Source of the DNA: an uncultured Oscillospiraceae bacterium | Lineage (GTDB): Bacteria > Bacillota > Clostridia > Oscillospirales > Ruminococcaceae | DNA length: 64,000 bases | Reading direction: 5' to 3' | Assembly (NCBI GenBank): GCA_934444765.1 | Contig: CAKSDC010000005.1 | Span: forward strand, 1 to 64,000 | Shown here: positions 45,663 to 54,904 of the stretch, one piece after another | Position numbering within the stretch: position 1 is the first letter of the stretch | Layout: every line of letters starts with the position of its first letter | Made by a program: the position numbers and the translations under genes | Notes under the pieces: model-generated | What the model saw: only the letters and a program-made list of their open reading frames with translations | Database searches by the model: none | What the model was told of the DNA's origin: nothing

Positions 45663-47111
45663 CTAAGCGTTTCTCCTTCTTAACCATATAACTATACCAG
45701 TAGCTATTATTAGTACAGGGAATGCTATCATAACTGCTAATATAGTGTAGGCTGTCTTGTTATTGTCTATAGTCATATAGTCGTATTCGTAGGAACGGTT
45801 AGGAATACCCATATCTTGAGAACTTGAGTACATCCAACTTAAACCACCTAATAGTACCGATACTGTGGTAGAAGTATATTCTTGCTCGAATACTTCGTCT
45901 GTTATAAATTCTGAATTACCAAATACTAACAGTTTAGCGTCGTTTCTACCAGAGTCTTCACAGTATGCAGATAGTATTAAGTTTTCGTTTTCTATAGTGG
46001 TGTAGTCTTCTATACCAAAAGGTTCACCTACTGCCGTAGTGGTAGTGTATATTAAAGGTTGAGCCTCTAAGTCTTCGTTACTGGATTGAGCGTAGAAACT
46101 TCTTGAGGCTGGCATTACTACATAGCGTCCCTCATCTACAAATTCTTGCGCTTCGGTGTTCCAATCGGTAGGATTTAAATAACAAGCTATAGTGTAAGGG
46201 TCGTCTTGATAGCACATATCCTCATCGTTTTCTTTAACCTTGTCATAGTCTAAGAATATACCAAATGAACCTGTTATTTCTTGAAGATTTTCATAGGTTA
46301 CTGAAGTGTCATCGTTAGGGGACATCATAAACACTATGTTTCCACCATTTTCAAGGTACTTACTAATCTTAGTAGTTTCAGCAGTGGTGAAGTCGCTCGT
46401 AGGAGAAGCTACTATTATAATCTTGCAGTTATCCGGAATGTCACTATTGGTCAAGTTTAAGTCGGTAACTACTTCGTAGTTGTAACTTTGGAGCATATCT
46501 CTAAAGTTGTTGAAGTTATCTTCTACAGATAGTTCCCCGTGACCTCTTAAAAAGCATATACTTGGTTGAAAACCGTCTTTAACGTATTGGATAGCACTGG
46601 TTATGTAGTTTTCGCCCACGAAGTAGTAAGCGGTAGTATCTGTACTTTCAGTATATTCACTAAGGAACATAGAGTTAGCGGATATCTGCTTATAGTTGTT
46701 TTTACCTTGAACTATTATGTCACCCACGTTTACGGTAGTGTCAGAAAACTGACTGTATATTTCTGGGTGGTCGTCAGGATATCCAGTGATTAGATTTATG
46801 TTAGGATTTTCTCCATACTTTTCTAATACGTTTTTGAGTATACGACCGTCGTAATCGTCACCTACTACTAAGTCGTCTAATTCAAAGGCGAAGTAGATGT
46901 TAATAGTTTCATCAAGACCGTTTAAAACGTTTAAAGTAGTCGCCGATAGGTCAGCGGTATAGATATTGTTAGGGGTCATATCCCAATCTACGTCTATTTT
47001 AGAGACGATTAAGTTAATAGGTATCATAACTACGCCTATTAATACTGCTACGATTATAGCAAGCCACCTGTTGGAGGTGTACTTATGGGAAGTTTTTTCT
47101 TTATTCTTCAT
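45663..47111 (-). CDS. GldG-family ABC transporter auxiliary protein
   Basis: 482 aa with one N-terminal membrane helix (LAIIVAVLIGVVMIPINLIVS), an extracellular GldG/IFT52-like domain (about 35-430; CFLRGHGELSVEDNFNNFRDML and NGGNIVFMMSPND), and a C-terminal membrane helix (AYTILAVMIAFPVLIIATGIVIWL). GldG-type proteins accompany ABC-2 permeases. In Bacteroidetes they are tied to gliding; in Firmicutes the cargo is unknown and gliding is not implied. GGAGGGG ribosome site; 15 bp after the permease. Confidence 0.85.
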   Translation of the reverse strand: MKNKEKTSHKYTSNRWLAIIVAVLIGVVMIPINLIVSKIDVDWDMTPNNIYTADLSATTLNVLNGLDETINIYFAFELDDLVVGDDYDGRILKNVLEKYGENPNINLITGYPDDHPEIYSQFSDTTVNVGDIIVQGKNNYKQISANSMFLSEYTESTDTTAYYFVGENYITSAIQYVKDGFQPSICFLRGHGELSVEDNFNNFRDMLQSYNYEVVTDLNLTNSDIPDNCKIIIVASPTSDFTTAETTKISKYLENGGNIVFMMSPNDDTSVTYENLQEITGSFGIFLDYDKVKENDEDMCYQDDPYTIACYLNPTDWNTEAQEFVDEGRYVVMPASRSFYAQSSNEDLEAQPLIYTTTTAVGEPFGIEDYTTIENENLILSAYCEDSGRNDAKLLVFGNSEFITDEVFEQEYTSTTVSVLLGGLSWMYSSSQDMGIPNRSYEYDYMTIDNNKTAYTILAVMIAFPVLIIATGIVIWLRRRNA

Positions 47112-47126
47112 TAGATTAGCCCCTCC

Positions 47127-47858
47127 TTACTTACGGTATCTACGAGTTTCTACAGATAGCATAGTCCAAGCGAGCAGTACTACTATTAGCGATATGTAAA
47201 ATACTACGTCGGATAGGCTTAATACACCCTGTGAAAAACCATAAAATCTTTCTTGTGGAGATAGCCAGTTTAAGAACCTATAGATTATGTTCATTTTGGA
47301 GTATAAAAAGGTACTATCTTTAATATTGTCCACTAATAGTAAGAGAGCCATAATAACTTCGCTTACTACCAATGCGATAATCTGATTTTCGGTAAACGAT
47401 GATATTAACATACCTATACATATACACACTAAACCCCACATGAAAAAGCCGACGTATCCACATATTAGGCTTGACCACTTAACCTCGCCAAATATTAACG
47501 TAATAATAGGGTAGATAAACGTTGCTACCATCATAGTAAAGTATACTAATACTAAAGCTAAAAACTTACCCATAACTATCTTGAACACGTTTAAAGGTGT
47601 GGACATTAATAGTACTTCGGTATTGTTTTTGCGTTCTTCAGCGAACGTCTTCATAGTTAGTGCAGGTATTAAAAAGATAAAAAAGTAAAAGTAGTTGTAG
47701 AATATAGTCGCAAACGAAAAACTGAACTTTACAGTCTGTATAGTGGTAATCCAGTTAATAAACGTAAACGAAAATATAAATAAGAATACTCCAATTATGG
47801 TATACGCAAATGGAGAGTAGAAGTACGACTGTACTTCTTTTTTAAACATGGAATACAT
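47127..47858 (-). CDS. ABC-2 type permease (GldF-like)
   Basis: Six-helix permease of 243 aa (MYSMFKKEVQSYFYSPFAYTIIG opening, FAEERKNNTEVLLMSTPLN after the second helix, then four more helices). The pattern matches the permease partner of GldG proteins. The frame extends to 47906, but ATG 47858 with an AAAGGA site fits the family start. It lies between the ATPase and GldG genes. Confidence 0.87.
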   Translation of the reverse strand: MYSMFKKEVQSYFYSPFAYTIIGVFLFIFSFTFINWITTIQTVKFSFSFATIFYNYFYFFIFLIPALTMKTFAEERKNNTEVLLMSTPLNVFKIVMGKFLALVLVYFTMMVATFIYPIITLIFGEVKWSSLICGYVGFFMWGLVCICIGMLISSFTENQIIALVVSEVIMALLLLVDNIKDSTFLYSKMNIIYRFLNWLSPQERFYGFSQGVLSLSDVVFYISLIVVLLAWTMLSVETRRYRK

Positions 47859-47935
47859 AAGATTAAAAATCCTTTCTGTTATTATATAACGTATATTAAG
47901 GTTCAACGCACTTGAACACTTTAAGTACTAAGTTA

Positions 47936-48868
47936 TTATTTAGAAGTAAGGTCCATAAATACTTCTTCAAGGCTCTTTTTGATAGTATTAATTTCTAATA
48001 TAGAACAGTCTGCCGATGTCAACTTAGAGACTATAGTCTTTCTAACCTTATCGTCGTTAATGTATACTCTGTAAGAGTAGGTATTTTCTTCATCTTCTAC
48101 AGGTTGAACGTTATCTACCGAAGTAACACCGTCTATCTTGTTGAGTATAGAAATTACGGTATCTTTACTACCTTCTACTTGTAAGTTGATTACTATTTCG
48201 TCGGTATTAGTTTCAAGATTTTCGGCAGTATCTTGAGCTTTAATCTTACCGTCGTTAATGATTAATACTCTATCACATACGGCATTTACTTCCGATAGGA
48301 TATGTGAACTGAATATTATAGTGTGTTCTTTGCCAAGACGTTTAATAAGGTCTCTAACCTCTTTGGTTTGGTTAGGGTCTAAACCTACGGTAGGTTCATC
48401 AAGGATTAATATTTTAGGTTCGCCCAATAGTGCCTGAGCAAAACCTACTCTTTGGCGATAACCTTTAGATAAGTTTTTAATAACTCTGCCTTGCATATCG
48501 GTAATCTTTAGACGTGACATAGCCTTATCTATTTGATGTTGTCTATCCTCTTTTTTTATACCTTTAATTCCCGCTACAAACTTTAAGTACTCTATAACCT
48601 TCATATCTGTGTACAGCGGAGGAAGTTCGGGAAGATATCCTATCTGTTTTTTAGCTTCTTTAGGATTTTCCGAAATATCTATACCGTTAATTTTTATAGT
48701 ACCAGAAGTCATAGGAAGATAACCTACTATCATGTTCATAGTAGTAGACTTTCCCGCACCGTTAGGACCAAGAAATCCCAAGACTTCGTTTTCGTTTACG
48801 GTAAAGCTGATACCCTTAACAGCGTGAATGTTACCGTAATCTTTTACTAAGTTTTCTACTTCTATCAT
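47936..48868 (-). CDS. ABC transporter ATP-binding protein (GldA-like)
   Basis: 310-aa ATPase: Walker A GFLGPNGAGKSTTMNM, Q-loop, signature LSKGYRQRVGFAQAL, Walker B ILILDEPTVGLDPNQ, and the switch His in FSSHILSEV. The C-terminal 80 residues form the extra domain usual for ABC-2 drug/lipid-type ATPases. First gene of the four-gene operon, with AAAGGGG before the ATG. Confidence 0.93.
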   Translation of the reverse strand: MIEVENLVKDYGNIHAVKGISFTVNENEVLGFLGPNGAGKSTTMNMIVGYLPMTSGTIKINGIDISENPKEAKKQIGYLPELPPLYTDMKVIEYLKFVAGIKGIKKEDRQHQIDKAMSRLKITDMQGRVIKNLSKGYRQRVGFAQALLGEPKILILDEPTVGLDPNQTKEVRDLIKRLGKEHTIIFSSHILSEVNAVCDRVLIINDGKIKAQDTAENLETNTDEIVINLQVEGSKDTVISILNKIDGVTSVDNVQPVEDEENTYSYRVYINDDKVRKTIVSKLTSADCSILEINTIKKSLEEVFMDLTSK

Positions 48869-49386
48869 GCGAATAAACGCCCCTTTCTAACTGTAGTATA
48901 TAATAAATAGAAACATAGGATATTAAAAAACACTATCCACTATATTATTACAAACATTTGTGAACACCATATGAACAAAACTAAAAATATAGCAAATATT
49001 TTAGTTAAAGTGGTGCATTGTAACGAATATAGTACTCTATCTTAAAATATTAATTAGTATGTGTGAAAACTGTGTGAGTATATTCTATAGTTTTGTTGAA
49101 AATTATAGCTACTTAAACCTTTAAGAAAATCGTTTTCACCTAATAATTGGTTCGTTTTTTGTGCAATATTCACAAAAGAATTGGGCAAAGATTGTATACT
49201 TGTAGTAATTGACAAATATCTAAATGTGGGGTAAAATTAGACTGTACAAAAAATATGCTCGTTCGTTGTGTGTTTTTTTTGTGAAAAAGGTGCTACCGAC
49301 TGCGTACACTAATACTTATAGTTTGGTTAGCGAAGGTGTAGCCCCATTCATAATAATACTTTTTATTTCGAGAGGAGAAATTAGTT
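48869..49386. promoter_or_regulatory. Divergent intergenic region with GH48 promoter
   Basis: 518 bp between the ABC operon (minus) and the GH48 gene (plus). A GH48 promoter is seen: TTGACA (49209-49214), 17-bp spacer, TAAAAT (49232-49237), giving a leader of about 140 nt. The leader can pair GGTGCTAC (49289-49296) with GTAGCCCC (49338-49345) and carries a TACCGACTGCG word resembling the 184-bp repeat's 3' end. The remaining ~320 bp are AT-rich with no ORF; no operator was recognised. Confidence 0.55.
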
Positions 49387-52230
49387 ATGGTTTTAACTAA
49401 AAAGACTAAAAATGTTCTTGCTTTTGCTCTTAGTCTATCTGTAGTAGCTACTTGTATGGCTCCATTAAGTGCTGCTGCTTATAAAGAGGGCGATTCCAGT
49501 ACATTACATGAAAAAGACGTTGAAAAGTACGGCGATAGTACTTATGCTAACAGATTTATGTCTCTATACGCTGACGTAATGGAAAACGGTGTAGAGAACG
49601 GATATTTAAGCCAACAAGGTAGTAACAAGATTCCTTACCACTGTGTAGAAACTCTTAACGTAGAAGCTCCTGACTACGGTCATGAAACTACTTCTGAAGC
49701 TATGTCATACTTAGTATGGATAGCAGCTATGAGAGATAACCTTGTAAACAACGGTATTGCTAAGAGCGAAGACGGTTTTGAAGCTATTCCAAGTTCTTCA
49801 AGCGAATTAGCTACTGCTTGGAAAGACATGGAAGTTATGATACCTACAGAACAGTCTGGTTTCTGGCAAAATGCTTCCTCTGGTTCTTTAAGTGCTACAT
49901 ATAGTGATGAATTAGATACTCCAGAAGAATATCCTATAGATATGCTACAGGGTAACACTGGTACTAACCCTATTCAAAAGTTCTTTACTCAAGCATATAG
50001 CTCTGATAAGGGTCTATACTTAATGCACTGGTTAGCAGACGTAAATGACTGGTATGGTTTTGGTGGTGCTACTCCTGGTACTGAAAGTGGTAAGTTTACA
50101 TTTATCAATACTTTCCAACGTGGTGCACAAGAGTCTTGTTGGGAAACAGTTCCATTCCCATGTATCGAAGAATTAAAGTATGGTGAAGTTGGTACAAGAG
50201 GTATTAAGGGTATATTCAATACCGACGCTCAAGTTGCTAAGCAATGGGCTTACACTAACGCACCTGACGCAGAAGACCGTGCTATCCAAGGTGTTCACGA
50301 CGCTATTAGATGGGGCGTTGCTGATAACAGCGTAGTAGAACTTGCTGGTAAGATGGGTGACGAACTAAGAAACAACATGTTCGACAAGTACTACAAGGCT
50401 ATTGGCGAAAAGACTCAAAAGTGGGACGGTTCTGAATCTGTATACGATTCTGCTCCTTCTTCTGGTTACACTTCCGCTCACTACCTAATGAACTGGTACA
50501 CTTCTTGGGGCGGTGCTTTAGACGGTTCTTGGTCATGGCAGATTGGTTGTTCACATAACCATGAATTCTATCAAAACCCATTAGCAGCTTACGCACTATT
50601 AAACGATAGCGAACTTAACAGTGCTATGAAGGCTACTAATGCTACTACCGACTATCAAACTTCTCTTGCAAGACAACTTGAATTCTACCTATGGTTACAG
50701 TCTAACGATGGTCCTATCGCTGGTGGTGCTACTAACTCACTATACGGTCGTTATGAAGACTACTCTAAGGCTTATACTCTTGAAAGTGACCCAAGTGCTT
50801 TAGTTACTTCTCAATTCTATGGTATGATATACTTAGAACACCCAGTATACGCTGACCCAGGTTCTAACCACTGGATTGGTAACCAAGTTTGGGCTTTACA
50901 ACGTATTGCTGAACTATACTATGATACTGCTGTAGGTACTGATAACACTGGCGTAACACTTTCTAACGGTATGACTGTTAAGGAAGCTTGTGCTAAGATT
51001 ATGGACAAGTGGGCTAAGTGGTCTATAGATAACATCAAGTTTGATGAAGAAGCTGCTGAACTTCTTGAAATAGACGATACTACTACTTGGGCTATCCCTG
51101 GTTCTCTTGACTGGTCTGGTCAACCTGATACTTGGACTGGTACTCCTACTGATAACACTGGCTTAACTTGTAGCATTACTGCTTGGAGCCGTGAAGTTGG
51201 TTCTTCTGCTTCTTGGGCTGACGGTCTTATCTACTATGCTGCTGCTTGTGGTGTAGACACTAACACTTCTAAGACTGCTGACGAATTAATAGCTTCAAGT
51301 GACCTTGGCGAACAAGCTCTTGGTGTTGCTAAGAAGATATTAGACTATCAATGGGAAGACTGCCGTGATGAAATCGGTCTTACTGTAGTAGATGTAAACT
51401 CTAACCTAACAAGATTCTTTGAACAGACTGTTTGGATTCCTAACAACTACAACGGTACAATGCCTAACGGCGATACTTTAGCTAATGGTGCTACTTTCCA
51501 TTCTATCCGTACTATGTACGATACTGACCCAGACTACGAAAGACTAAAGGCTGACTACGACGCTGACGGTGCTACTACTGATACTATATTCTACTATCAC
51601 AGATTCTGGCACGAAGGTGACGCTCTTATCGCTAACGGTGTAATGGCTACTCTATTCCCTAACATGACTCCTGATAATAGCGACACTCCTGATACTCCTG
51701 ATAAGGATTTAGAATTAAAGGATAAGACTGTTGAAGTAGCTGTTGGCGACACTAAGACTATTGGTGTCAGTACTGGTACTGTTACTTCTTGGGTTTCTGC
51801 TGATGATAGTATAGCTACAGTAGACGAAAATGGCGTAGTTACTGGTGTTAAAGCTGGTGAAACTACTATTACTGCTACTGATGCTAACGGTAACACTGCA
51901 GAAGTTAAGGTAACAGTTACTGAAACTACTACAGAAACTTCTGAAACTTCTACTTCCGATGATACTACAACTTCTTCTGAAGACCCTGGCGATGCTGTTT
52001 GGGGCGACTGCAACGTAGACGATAAGGTTTCTACTGCTGACTTAGTAGCTATGAAGAAGCATCTATTAGGTATTACTGAACTTACTGACGAAGGTAAGTA
52101 CAGAGGCGACGTAAACCACGATGGTAACACTGGCTCTGAACGTACTGGTAAGATTTCTACTGCTGACTTATTAAAGTTAAAGAAGTACTTCTTAGGTATG
52201 ATTACTGCTGACGATTTAGCTCATGCTTAA
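49387..52230 (+). CDS. GH48 cellulase with BIG2 and dockerin domains
   Basis: Reducing-end processive cellulase (cellobiohydrolase), usually the most abundant catalytic part of a cellulosome. Signal peptide (1-30); GH48 (about 33-665) with APDYGHETTSEAMSYLVW, which includes the family's proton-donor glutamate, and conserved YTSAHYLMNWYTSWGG and HRFWHEGDALIANGVM; an Ig-like BIG2 domain (about 780-855, SWVSADDSIATVDENGVV); a Thr/Ser linker; and a C-terminal dockerin (about 875-945). The first dockerin loop is DCNVDDKVSTADL; the second is stretched by about nine residues (NTGSERTGK). Codon use is strongly biased, like gapA, suggesting very high expression. Confidence 0.95.
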   Translation: MVLTKKTKNVLAFALSLSVVATCMAPLSAAAYKEGDSSTLHEKDVEKYGDSTYANRFMSLYADVMENGVENGYLSQQGSNKIPYHCVETLNVEAPDYGHETTSEAMSYLVWIAAMRDNLVNNGIAKSEDGFEAIPSSSSELATAWKDMEVMIPTEQSGFWQNASSGSLSATYSDELDTPEEYPIDMLQGNTGTNPIQKFFTQAYSSDKGLYLMHWLADVNDWYGFGGATPGTESGKFTFINTFQRGAQESCWETVPFPCIEELKYGEVGTRGIKGIFNTDAQVAKQWAYTNAPDAEDRAIQGVHDAIRWGVADNSVVELAGKMGDELRNNMFDKYYKAIGEKTQKWDGSESVYDSAPSSGYTSAHYLMNWYTSWGGALDGSWSWQIGCSHNHEFYQNPLAAYALLNDSELNSAMKATNATTDYQTSLARQLEFYLWLQSNDGPIAGGATNSLYGRYEDYSKAYTLESDPSALVTSQFYGMIYLEHPVYADPGSNHWIGNQVWALQRIAELYYDTAVGTDNTGVTLSNGMTVKEACAKIMDKWAKWSIDNIKFDEEAAELLEIDDTTTWAIPGSLDWSGQPDTWTGTPTDNTGLTCSITAWSREVGSSASWADGLIYYAAACGVDTNTSKTADELIASSDLGEQALGVAKKILDYQWEDCRDEIGLTVVDVNSNLTRFFEQTVWIPNNYNGTMPNGDTLANGATFHSIRTMYDTDPDYERLKADYDADGATTDTIFYYHRFWHEGDALIANGVMATLFPNMTPDNSDTPDTPDKDLELKDKTVEVAVGDTKTIGVSTGTVTSWVSADDSIATVDENGVVTGVKAGETTITATDANGNTAEVKVTVTETTTETSETSTSDDTTTSSEDPGDAVWGDCNVDDKVSTADLVAMKKHLLGITELTDEGKYRGDVNHDGNTGSERTGKISTADLLKLKKYFLGMITADDLAHA

Positions 52231-52267
52231 TAGAACATTCTATTAAAAGTTATTTATTAACATATAG

Positions 52268-52301
52268 GACGACTTGTAACTATTGCAAGTCGTCTTTTTT
52301 T
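52268..52301 (+). terminator. Terminator of the GH48 gene
   Basis: A perfect 9-bp stem GACGACTTG/CAAGTCGTC (52268-52276 with 52286-52294) followed by seven T. Confidence 0.92.
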
Positions 52302-52415
52302 GTAACAGTCTTTTACAGTTTATATAACTTTTCCGTCTAAATTCATAGATATATGAACTATATTTTGGATTTTTGTATTTTATTCTAATAAATTCATAGA
52401 ATTTTAATATTTGTA

Positions 52416-52424
52416 TGATATAAT
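52416..52424 (+). promoter_or_regulatory. Extended -10 promoter of nadBC
   Basis: TGATATAAT, an extended -10 (TGN + TATAAT at 52419-52424). No convincing -35 is visible at the expected distance. Confidence 0.5.
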
Positions 52425-52429
52425 ATCTT

Positions 52430-52530
52430 TCATAGATAGGTACCACTATCTTGTAATGGTCGGCTCTACCGACTGTGTATTGAAACAAAATTTAGTCTGG
52501 AAAAAGATACTACAGACGTGAAAAGGAAAG
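52430..52530 (+). promoter_or_regulatory. Structured nadB leader, related to the repeat's 3' end
   Basis: About 100 nt of leader with hairpins AGATAG/CTATCT (52434-52451), GGTCGG/CCGACT (52458-52474) and GTCTG/CAGAC near the ribosome site. Positions 52471-52488 read GACTGTGTATTGAAACAA, matching the end of the 184-bp repeat (GACTGTGGATTGAAACAA) at 17 of 18 bases. It could be a regulatory RNA for NAD synthesis or a decayed relative of the repeat. I do not recognise it as a known NAD riboswitch. Confidence 0.5.
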
Positions 52531-52538
52531 AGTATATT

Positions 52539-53993
52539 ATGGAACAAAATAATTACGACGTTATTATAGTTGGTACTGGTGCAGGCGGTCTATATTCTGC
52601 TATAAACCTATCACCACAACTTAAAGTGTTATTAATCTCTAAGAGAGAACTTACACTATGTAATTCCGCATTAGCACAAGGTGGTATTGCGGGCGTGTAT
52701 AAGTCTCCTAATGATGATGTTAGTCTACACCAAAACGACACTCTTATAGCAGGTGGTTTTAAAAATAATATAGATACTGTACACATTCTTGTAACTGAGG
52801 CTTGCAAGGATATAGATAACATTATAAACTTAGGTGTTGACTTCGATAAAAATCCAGATGGTACTTTGCATAGAACTCTTGAAGGTGGTCACTCTAAACA
52901 TAGAATATTCCACCATAAGGACGCTACAGGCTTTGAGTTAGTAAAAAAACTCTTAGCTAAGGTTCAAACCATGCCTAACGTAACTATTATGGATAACGCT
53001 TTGTTATGCGACCTAAAAAAGACTTCCACAGGTTTTTCTGCTGATATTCTTAAAGATGATGTACATACTACGTACAATTCCCACTATGTGGTACTGGCTA
53101 CTGGCGGTATAGGTAGAGTATACGAATATACTACTAACTCTGCTATAGCTACAGGTAACGGCATCATGATGGCTTATGAACTCGGTGCTGAAATTAAAAA
53201 CTTAAACTATATACAGTTCCACCCTACCGCATTCAATAATAAGCACACCAGAGAGTGTTTTTTAATTTCGGAATCTGTTAGGGGTGAGGGTGCATACCTT
53301 TTAAACTGCAACGGTGAACGCTTTATGCACAACTATGACGAACGTTTAGAACTTGCACCAAGAGACGTAGTTTCCCATGCTATCATGTTAGAAAGCAAAA
53401 AGACTAACTCTCAAGACTTCTACTTAGATATATCCCATAAAGACCCTGAATTTTTAAAAAATCGTTTTCCTATGATATATAAAAATCTATTAGAACAGGG
53501 TTACGACCTTACTAAGGATAGAATACCTATATTCCCATGTCAGCACTACTTAATGGGTGGTATCAACGTAGATAGTTATGCAAGAACTTCTATAAATGGT
53601 CTATACGCCGTAGGTGAATGTTCTCATACTGGTGTACACGGTAACAACCGTTTAGCAAGTAACTCTCTATTAGAGGCTTTGGTATTTTCAAGACGTGGTG
53701 CGAGCGATATCAACCAAAAAGTCGCTGAAGCTCCTAAAGACTTTGAACAGTATAACTTTACTCAGCCTACCGATGCAGAACCTATTCCACACGGTATTAG
53801 AACCGAAGTTAGACACATTATGCAACAGAGTTACTTTGTAATCCCTGATAAAAAGTCAGCCGTAGAAGGCTTTGAACGTGTTAAGGAACTAAAGAAACTC
53901 TTAACAGACGGTAACTACATAATTAATGATGACTATGTAGAAGCTAAGTCCTTAGTGACTATAGCATATTTAATTCTTAAAGAAGTAATATAA
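52539..53993 (+). CDS. nadB: L-aspartate oxidase
   Basis: FAD enzyme oxidising aspartate to iminoaspartate for NAD synthesis. Dinucleotide fold VIIVGTGAGGLYSAINL; NSALAQGGIAGV; HRIFHHKDATG; GIGRVYEYTTN; the C-terminal FAD motif GVHGNNRLASNSLLEALVF. 484 aa, with a C-terminal helical part shorter than that of longer NadBs. ATG 52539 with AAAGGAAAG upstream is preferred to GTG 52518. nadC follows 16 bp on. nadA, normally in this set, is not in the window. Confidence 0.95.
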   Translation: MEQNNYDVIIVGTGAGGLYSAINLSPQLKVLLISKRELTLCNSALAQGGIAGVYKSPNDDVSLHQNDTLIAGGFKNNIDTVHILVTEACKDIDNIINLGVDFDKNPDGTLHRTLEGGHSKHRIFHHKDATGFELVKKLLAKVQTMPNVTIMDNALLCDLKKTSTGFSADILKDDVHTTYNSHYVVLATGGIGRVYEYTTNSAIATGNGIMMAYELGAEIKNLNYIQFHPTAFNNKHTRECFLISESVRGEGAYLLNCNGERFMHNYDERLELAPRDVVSHAIMLESKKTNSQDFYLDISHKDPEFLKNRFPMIYKNLLEQGYDLTKDRIPIFPCQHYLMGGINVDSYARTSINGLYAVGECSHTGVHGNNRLASNSLLEALVFSRRGASDINQKVAEAPKDFEQYNFTQPTDAEPIPHGIRTEVRHIMQQSYFVIPDKKSAVEGFERVKELKKLLTDGNYIINDDYVEAKSLVTIAYLILKEVI

Positions 53994-54009
53994 AAGGAGT
54001 ACTATTAAC

Positions 54010-54855
54010 ATGATATTGACTAAGATGTATATAGACAGTTTAATCAATACTGCTATAACGGAAGATATTAACTATGTAGACGTTACTACAGACTATTTAA
54101 TCCCAAAAGGACACCAAAGCAGTGCTTACTATATCGCTAAAGATGACGGTATACTATGCGGTATAGATATTGCTAAACGTGTATTCGAGTTAGTCGGTGG
54201 CGATGTGAAATTTCAAACTTTAATAGAAGACGGTTCAGAAGTTCACAAGGGCGACATTATAGCTAAAATGAACGGTAGTACTGCTACTCTACTAAAGGGC
54301 GAACGTACCGCTTTAAACATTCTACAACATATGTCAGGAATAGCTACTGCTACTCACACTTGTGTTGAATTGGTAAAAGGTACTAACGCTCAAATTACCG
54401 ATACCAGAAAGACTCTTCCAGGTTTAAGACCTATTCAAAAGTATGCCGTTACCGTTGGTGGAGGTAAAAATCATAGATACAACCTTTCCGATGGTGCTAT
54501 GCTTAAAGATAATCACATAGACGCTTACGGTGGTATTACTCCAGCAGTTAAGGCTCTACGTGAAAAGATAGGCCATATGGTTAAGATAGAAGTAGAAGTT
54601 CGTAACATGGAAGAACTTAAAGAAGCCCTTTCAGCTGGTGCAGACGTTATCATGTTAGATAATATGTCCTGTGCTGAAATGTCTGAATGTGTTAAGTATG
54701 TAGACGGAAAAGCTAAGTTGGAAGCTTCTGGTAACGTTACTACCGAAAATATTCGTGCAGTAGCCGAAACTGGTGTGGATATCATATCTTTAGGAGCTTT
54801 AACACATTCGGTTAAGTGCTTTGATATCTCTATGCGTATTAACGCCGTTAAATAA
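54010..54855 (+). CDS. nadC: Quinolinate phosphoribosyltransferase (decarboxylating)
   Basis: Converts quinolinate and PRPP to nicotinate mononucleotide. Motifs: ALNILQHMSGIAT, TDTRKTLPGLRPIQKYAV, GGGKNHRYNLSDGAMLKDNH, VEVEVRNMEEL, MLDNM and LEASGNVT. 281 aa, full length. AAAGGAG precedes the ATG. Second gene of the nadBC operon. Confidence 0.96.
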   Translation: MILTKMYIDSLINTAITEDINYVDVTTDYLIPKGHQSSAYYIAKDDGILCGIDIAKRVFELVGGDVKFQTLIEDGSEVHKGDIIAKMNGSTATLLKGERTALNILQHMSGIATATHTCVELVKGTNAQITDTRKTLPGLRPIQKYAVTVGGGKNHRYNLSDGAMLKDNHIDAYGGITPAVKALREKIGHMVKIEVEVRNMEELKEALSAGADVIMLDNMSCAEMSECVKYVDGKAKLEASGNVTTENIRAVAETGVDIISLGALTHSVKCFDISMRINAVK

Positions 54856-54904
54856 GTCCCTTATAATATTATATATATATAAACTTAAAAAGAGGTGAAC
54901 TTTT

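Noticed and set aside
49291..49306. TACCGACTGCGTA word upstream of GH48 as a fourth member of the repeat family
   Set aside because: Only about 13 bases resemble the repeat and the ATTGAAAC end is missing, so chance is likely.
51597..52130. 177-aa minus-strand open frame
   Set aside because: It is antisense to the BIG2/linker/dockerin part of GH48. Its Val/Ser/Thr-rich composition mirrors the repetitive Thr/Glu codons of the sense gene, and no ribosome site was found.
53900..53993. Possible truncation of NadB at its C-terminus
   Set aside because: The protein is shorter than long NadBs, but all FAD and substrate motifs are present and shorter forms are plausible in Clostridia; no broken continuation is seen downstream.
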